A stretch of 64,000 nt of DNA from Streptomyces sp. RKAG293 (GTDB lineage Bacteria; Actinomycetota; Actinomycetes; Streptomycetales; Streptomycetaceae), in NCBI RefSeq assembly GCF_023701745.1, contig NZ_JAJOZB010000001.1, forward strand, positions 6,619,001 through 6,683,000, read 5' to 3'. Both the position numbers and the translations under genes were made by a program. Shown in pieces: positions 59,801 through 64,000 of this stretch. Position 1 is the stretch's first letter. The number at the start of each line of letters is the position of its first letter. The notes beneath the pieces were generated by a model, which had not been told where the DNA came from, made no database searches, and saw only the letters and a list, made by a program, of their open reading frames with translations.

Positions 59801-62164
59801 TGTGGACAGCCGGCGGCGGACCTCGGGGGTGGCCGTCCGCAACGGACCTGCGGCCTTCTCCCACCGATCCTCGGCTCCGGCGATGGCCTCCAGGCCTGCG
59901 TACTCCAGGCCGAGCAGCCCGGTCTGCTCCAGGTTGGGCATGGTGATGCGCCAGCCGCGCTCCAGATCCAGGAAGAGGCGGTACTCGGCGATCGCGGCCA
60001 GAGCTTCGAGTGTGCCCTCGGCCAGCTCCTCGATCTCGGTGGGCTTGGCTGCGAACTCGTGCGGGGAGAGCCCCATCGCCGCCACCACCTCCTCGCCGAG
60101 CCGCTTCCAGCGCAGTCCCTTCTCGCCTGCTGCGACCATCGCCCGGTAGAGGGCGCCGCGCAGCTGGCTCACCATGACGAAGTCGTTGAAGTGCCCCGAC
60201 TGGAGGCTCGCGTCCTGGCGGTTGTCGACGAAGGTGAGCAGCTTGCGTGCGTCCTTCTTGAGCTCCGAGGCGGGAATGCTCTTCAGGTGACGCACGATCG
60301 AGGCACTGATGACCGAGGTGGCGGTCGAGCGGCCCTCCTGGTCGAGGGTCATCAGCTTGGCGAAGTCCCGTTCCCTGACCTGCTCGTAGCTGGTGCCGCA
60401 CTCCAGACAGAAGAGGAACGGGGCCGGCAAATAGGCTGCGTACAGCCCGCCGTTCGCCTTGCCTCCGCCGGTACCGTCCGGGCGTACCCACACCGGCTGC
60501 GGCGCCCGCTTGCGGCGGCTGGCGGTGAGTACCGGGGCACCCTTGCGCTCGTCGAAGGTGAGCCAGCTGTCGGGGAAGCGCCGCTGCTCGATGGCGTCCC
60601 CGACCTGCTCCGGCCACGGGTTGGCGGCCGAGACGTACAGATATCCCTGCTCGTCGTCCTCGTCCTCCCGCGTACGGAAGGAGATGCTGCCGTCGTCGCG
60701 CTGCTCGCGGGCCACCGCCAGGTACTCCTGCCCGCACTCACGGCAGAAGGAGAGCGGCAGCAGCAGTTTCTCGGGGGCGTTCGGGACGCGCTGCTGGTAG
60801 GTGCGGGTGATGTGGCGGTCGTTCTCCCGCTCCAAGGAGACGTAGACGGAGCCGCCCTTGGACAGGAACTGGTGCAGCCGGAAGGCGAACAACGGGCGGT
60901 CGTCCTCGGTGCTGCGGGTGCGTGAACCCGCCTGAAGGGTGGTCCGGATGGCCTCCACACAGGCGTTGTACCACTGCTCCTCGACGTCGCTGTCGTCGAT
61001 ATCGAACGCTTCGGAGCGCAGCAGCCGGGCGGCGTCCTCCACGGTGAGCGGTTCGGCGCGCACCAGGAGCGTGCTGCCGTCCTCGTCCTCGGTCTCAACC
61101 AGGCCGAAGGTCGTCTCGATCCACCGAGCCAGCGGATCGGCAGCCAGCCGTCCGTACGCCGCCGGCGGGTTGTTCTCTCTTACGCACGCTGCGAGTTCGG
61201 CCGGCGTGGGTACGGCATCACCGGTCGCCCGCACCAGGGTCTCGCCGACCACCCGCTTCGGGGAGATCTTCGTGTCGAAGAGGGTCGAGGCGACCCGGGC
61301 GACCTCACGGCGCCGCGAGGCGGGTGTGCCGCCAGTGGCCATCGTTGCCGACGTGCCCACGCACTGCAGGCCCGGCGACTGGCAGGCCTCACGCACCCGC
61401 CGCACCAGCATGGCGACATCGGCGCCCTGCCGCCCTCGGTAGGTGTGCAGCTCGTCGAGAACGAGGAAGCTCAGCCCCTTGGCCGCCCCGATGAGCTCCT
61501 GGCGCTCCTCGGGCCGGGTGAGCATCAGCTCCAGCATCACGTAGTTGGTGAGCAGAATGTCTGGCGGCGACTTGCGGATGGCGTCCTTCTCGGCCTTCTT
61601 CTCCTGGCCGGTGTAGCGGGCGTAGGTGACCGGTTCGTTGCCCTTGCCGTATCCAGCGGTGAGGAACTTCCTCAGCTCGCGCTCCTGGCTGTTGGCGAGG
61701 GCATTCATGGGGTAAACGATGATCGCCTTGATGCCGGGCGCGGCCCCGGCCTCCTTCTCACGCAGCACCCGGTCGACGATGGGCACGATGTAGCCGAGGC
61801 TCTTGCCGGAGCCGGTGCCGGTGGTCAGCACGAACGAGGACCTCGACGCAGCCGCCTCGATTGCTTCCCGCTGGTGTTGGTGGAAGCGGATCGGGCGGAC
61901 GCTCTCGCCCGGATCCTCCTTGCCCGTACGGAAAATGTCCGCGCACTCCGGGTGCAGCAGCCCTGCCGGGTGTGCGAGATCCTCGACCGAGCCGCCGGGC
62001 GCGAAGCTCGGGTTGAGGGAGAGGTAGGGGTTCGGCCACTGATCTCCGTCGGCGAACGACTTCGACACCTTCTCGTCGATCCGGCGGTCGTCGATCACCA
62101 CTGATCCGGAGGTGTACTCCTTGTAGTCCCGGATAAGCCGCTGGTGCACCCTGAAGACGTCCAC
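56892..62164 (-). pseudogene. DUF1998 SF2 helicase with C-terminal nuclease, split by a frameshift
   Basis: Two overlapping frames together encode one protein of about 1757 residues, starting at GTG 62164 (VDVFRVHQ). The first frame (to 59399) has TGTGSGKS (about 114-121), LDELHTY (about 236) and two Cys pairs (FCREC, FCLEC). The second has GVDIASLNAVNLR, QRSGRAGRSGQ, CGLCGY with CGGC, the DUF1998 zinc motif CEKGCYDC, and a C-terminal VSR/DUF559-like nuclease (KPDFVY, VFVDGPHHD, VVRVRFDDDW). Frame changes at a six-base G run (59462-59467); one more G restores LADGGVLTEVPQ. Similar helicases are DrmA/DrmB, DruE and Hma helicases. As given, the product ends after ~921 residues, without the second helicase half. 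Sequencing error, slippage or true inactivation are all possible. Confidence 0.82.
59462..59467 (-). other. G6 homopolymer at the helicase frameshift
   Basis: On the coding (minus) strand the sequence is GCGGACGGGGGGTCCTC. Reading six G gives a stop 21 codons later. Seven G, or a -1 slip on the run, continues into the remaining ~835 codons, which are well conserved. No start codon with a ribosome-binding site lies near the junction. Confidence 0.8.
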
Positions 62165-62269
62165 GTGTTCCCCACTTGTTCCAGAAGCGGTCCGGGAGCA
62201 ACGGTAGTCACCCGCGTCCGCAGCGCGCCGCGCTTCCCTTGATCGTACGTTGCACATCACAACATGCAA

Positions 62270-62285
62270 CTGTGAACTCAGTCAA
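62270..62285 (+). promoter_or_regulatory. Island-wide 16-bp element, copy 4 (second kinase / DISARM-like operon)
   Basis: CTGTGAACTCAGTCAA, taken as the reference copy. It lies between the divergent DUF1998 helicase (start 105 nt away) and the second kinase (start 125 nt away). On the minus strand it reads TTGACTGAGTTCACAG; TTGACT could be a -35 for the helicase operon with TGTGAT about 18 nt on. Internally TTGAC-4 nt-TTCAC is a near direct repeat with a 9-nt period. Confidence 0.72.
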
Positions 62286-62410
62286 TGCCTATTTGTGGCG
62301 GCGAGTGGGACACATATGCGCCGTGCGCATGCCAGACTCTCTCCGATGCCTCTGCTCTGCGGTCGCATCGGGCCACGGATCAGACGGACCCGGACGGAGT
62401 CGCCCCGCAC

Positions 62411-63382
62411 ATGGACATCGGACCTGTGATCGCCAAGCGCTACCGGATCAAACAGGAGATCGGATCCGGCGGGATGGGCGTGGTCTGGCTCGCTCACGAC
62501 GAACACCTCGGCCGCGACGTCGCGCTCAAGACCATGAACGTGACCCCCGGCCTGACCGAGAGTCAGCGGACCCGGGATGCTGCGCGGTTCCAGCGCGAGG
62601 CCCGTGCCGCCGCCCGCCTGGACCACACCGGCATCGCGACCGTCTACGACCTCGGCGAGGAGAACGGCACTCGGTTCCTGGTCATGCAGTACGTGACCGG
62701 CATCGACCTCGATGACCGGATTGCCGAAGAGGAACGGCTGAGCGTCCAGGAGACCGCGTCCATCGGGGTGCAGATCGCCTCCGTCCTCGGCTCCGTGCAC
62801 GCCCGCGACGTCGTCCACCGCGACCTCAAAGGCCGCAACGTCATCATCCGAACCGATGGCGTGGTCAAAGTCCTCGACTTCGGCGTCGCCGCTTTCCTCG
62901 AACCCGGCACCGCCAAGCTCACCGCCACCGGCGAGCGGCCCGGCAGCCTGGAATGCATGGCCCCCGAACAGGTGCTGTGCAAGCCGGTCGACCACCGCAC
63001 CGACCTGTACGCCCTCGGCTCCCTGCTCCACAAGATGCTCACGGGCGAACCGGTCTTCGAGCACCGCTCGGAACTCCTACTTCCTGGCCTCATCCTCGAC
63101 CGGCCACCTACACCTCTGCGTGACCTGCGCTCCGACACCCCCAGCGACCTGGAAGCCCTTGTACTCCAGCTCCTCGCCAAGGACCCGCGCGAGCGCCCCG
63201 CCCATGCGGGCGAGGTCTGGCGGCGGCTTGCCCCCTGGCTTCCCGAACGTGGCGACCCGGCGGCGGCGCTGACCCCTTGGGTCGAAGTTGACCCCTTGCG
63301 CCCCTTCCGGCACCCGATGGGTCCGGAAGCGCGGCCGGTGCGAGCGTGGGCGAACATGCGGCAACCGGGCCACGAAAAGTGA
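62411..63382 (+). CDS. Hanks-type Ser/Thr protein kinase, short form
   Basis: A 323-residue kinase. The domain (about 10-280) has GSGGMGVVW, Lys40 (VALK), HRDLKGRNV (His136, Asp138; Gly replaces the usual Pro after Lys), DFG at Asp156 and MAPEQ. Only ~40 residues follow, with no transmembrane segment or sensor domain. They end RPFRHPMGPEARPVRAW, where related Streptomyces kinases often continue into TPR repeats, so the C-terminus may be truncated. It is head-to-head with the DISARM-like operon, sharing the 16-bp element, as the other kinase is with the pPIWI_RE operon. The ATG at 62411 has no strong ribosome-binding site. Confidence 0.85.
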   Translation: MDIGPVIAKRYRIKQEIGSGGMGVVWLAHDEHLGRDVALKTMNVTPGLTESQRTRDAARFQREARAAARLDHTGIATVYDLGEENGTRFLVMQYVTGIDLDDRIAEEERLSVQETASIGVQIASVLGSVHARDVVHRDLKGRNVIIRTDGVVKVLDFGVAAFLEPGTAKLTATGERPGSLECMAPEQVLCKPVDHRTDLYALGSLLHKMLTGEPVFEHRSELLLPGLILDRPPTPLRDLRSDTPSDLEALVLQLLAKDPRERPAHAGEVWRRLAPWLPERGDPAAALTPWVEVDPLRPFRHPMGPEARPVRAWANMRQPGHEK

Positions 63383-63516
63383 TGTGCAGGTCTGTCCCTG
63401 TCTGGCCTCTATGGCAATGAGGATGCACCAGGCGGACGCCTCCCGCTCGGCTTTGCGGCCCGAGAACCTCACAGCGACTCGGTGCCTTGCATGTGGAAGA
63501 AGCCCTCAGTTGGCGC

Positions 63517-64000
63517 CTATTCTGCTGACATCGCGGCGAGCTTGAGCACCGTGTTCCAGTTGCGGGCCGTCGCGGTCACTCCCAGTTTCTTGTCGGTGAA
63601 CAGCAGGGCGAGACGGGACTTCTGGATGCCGGTCGGCAGGTGCAGATAGATCTCGTGCGGGGCCCTGGGGTCGGCGAGCCGGAACTCCTCCGGGGTGTAG
63701 GCCGCGGGGTCGATGGCGGTCAGGCGTTCCTGCTCCGGCGGGCCGGACAGGAAGGTCACCAGGAACCGGGACGGGTCGATGCCTTCCATGTCGAAGGGGT
63801 TGTGGTCGACCACCCGCTGGAGATCGGCGCCGTCCCGCACCAGGCAGCGGATGGTGAGCCCCAGCTCCTCGGTGATGCGCGCCTCCAGGTCGGTGGCCAG
63901 CGCGGCCGGATCGGCCCGGGGGTGGCCGAAGACGGCGTTGCCGCTCTGGAGATGGGTTCTGACGTCCGTACAGTCCAGCCCGGTCAGCAGCTCGCGCAGG
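63517..64000 (-). CDS. DUF1697 family protein (5' end beyond the window)
   Basis: At least 160 codons are visible and the frame runs off the right edge. The visible part has the family's LRELLTGLDCTDVRTHLQSGNAVFGH near the N-terminus. The C-terminal IYLHLPTGIQKSRLA and GVTATARNWNTVLKLAAM follow. DUF1697 proteins are ~180 residues, single-domain and of unknown function, common in Streptomyces chromosomes. The gene marks a return to ordinary chromosomal content after the defence island. The 134 bp between it and the second kinase holds nothing recognisable. Confidence 0.88.
   Translation of the reverse strand, partial: LRELLTGLDCTDVRTHLQSGNAVFGHPRADPAALATDLEARITEELGLTIRCLVRDGADLQRVVDHNPFDMEGIDPSRFLVTFLSGPPEQERLTAIDPAAYTPEEFRLADPRAPHEIYLHLPTGIQKSRLALLFTDKKLGVTATARNWNTVLKLAAMSAE

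Noticed and set aside
56892..62164. Two independent helicase genes instead of one frameshifted gene
   Set aside because: The downstream frame has no start codon with a ribosome-binding site near the junction and begins in the middle of a helicase domain. One base restores a single continuous chain.
31708..63516. Prophage or integrative element
   Set aside because: No integrase, excisionase, capsid, terminase, transfer or replication gene was recognised, and no tRNA attachment site is visible at either edge.

Overview
The window is high-G+C actinobacterial DNA and almost certainly a Streptomyces chromosome. The evidence is GTG/TTG starts, GC-biased third codon positions, SepH, CutRS, a coproporphyrin-type ferrochelatase, DUF4193/DUF3710/DUF3093/DUF3159 proteins, and an XRE/DUF397/anti-sigma-ATPase trio. 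From memory (not checked here), the gene order from the sulfurtransferase to the TrmA-like methyltransferase follows the S. coelicolor SCO5854-SCO5901 interval, with no prodigiosin cluster in it.

Core part (1-31.7 kb). In order: a sulfurtransferase tail, sepH (cell division), a membrane protein, a sugar-lactone oxidase and an MFS exporter, ferrochelatase and an inositol-phosphatase family enzyme, and the CutR/CutS envelope-stress pair. These are followed by small conserved actinobacterial proteins, an SDR, a hotdog thioesterase, dut and a DUF3710 gene. A lone ABC ATPase comes before a compact three-gene operon: EACC1, a caspase-TPR protein and a ClpC-like AAA protein lacking its second ATPase domain. 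A TauD-type dioxygenase, a ROK regulator and a potassium-homeostasis group complete this part. The potassium group is KdpD, KdpE, an OB-fold protein, a DUF3159 membrane protein, two TrkA-type RCK proteins and a KimA-like APC permease. A TrmA-family RNA methyltransferase ends the core.

Accessory island (about 31.8-63.4 kb). Nearly every gene here belongs to a defence or conflict family. A four-gene leftward operon encodes a Cas4-like Fe-S nuclease, a pPIWI_RE-type REase, a DinG-like helicase and a pPIWI_RE protein. Divergent from it is a Ser/Thr kinase. Next come an HTH-N6-adenine methylase and an SF1 helicase with a RelE-like N-terminus. A regulatory trio follows (HATPase, an XRE gene broken by an amber codon, DUF397). 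Then a DISARM/Hma-like leftward operon encodes a DUF1998 helicase with a C-terminal nuclease (frameshifted at a G6 tract), a SNF2 helicase and a large adenine methylase. A second Ser/Thr kinase lies divergent from that operon. The window ends inside a DUF1697 gene.

The most notable observation is a 16-bp element, CTGTGAACTCAGTCAA with at most two changes. It occurs in front of four transcription units in the island: both kinases (in the kinase/defence divergent intergenic regions), the HTH-methylase and the RelE-helicase. This suggests that the island's defence modules share one regulator. No tRNA, rRNA, CRISPR array, transposase or integrase was recognised.
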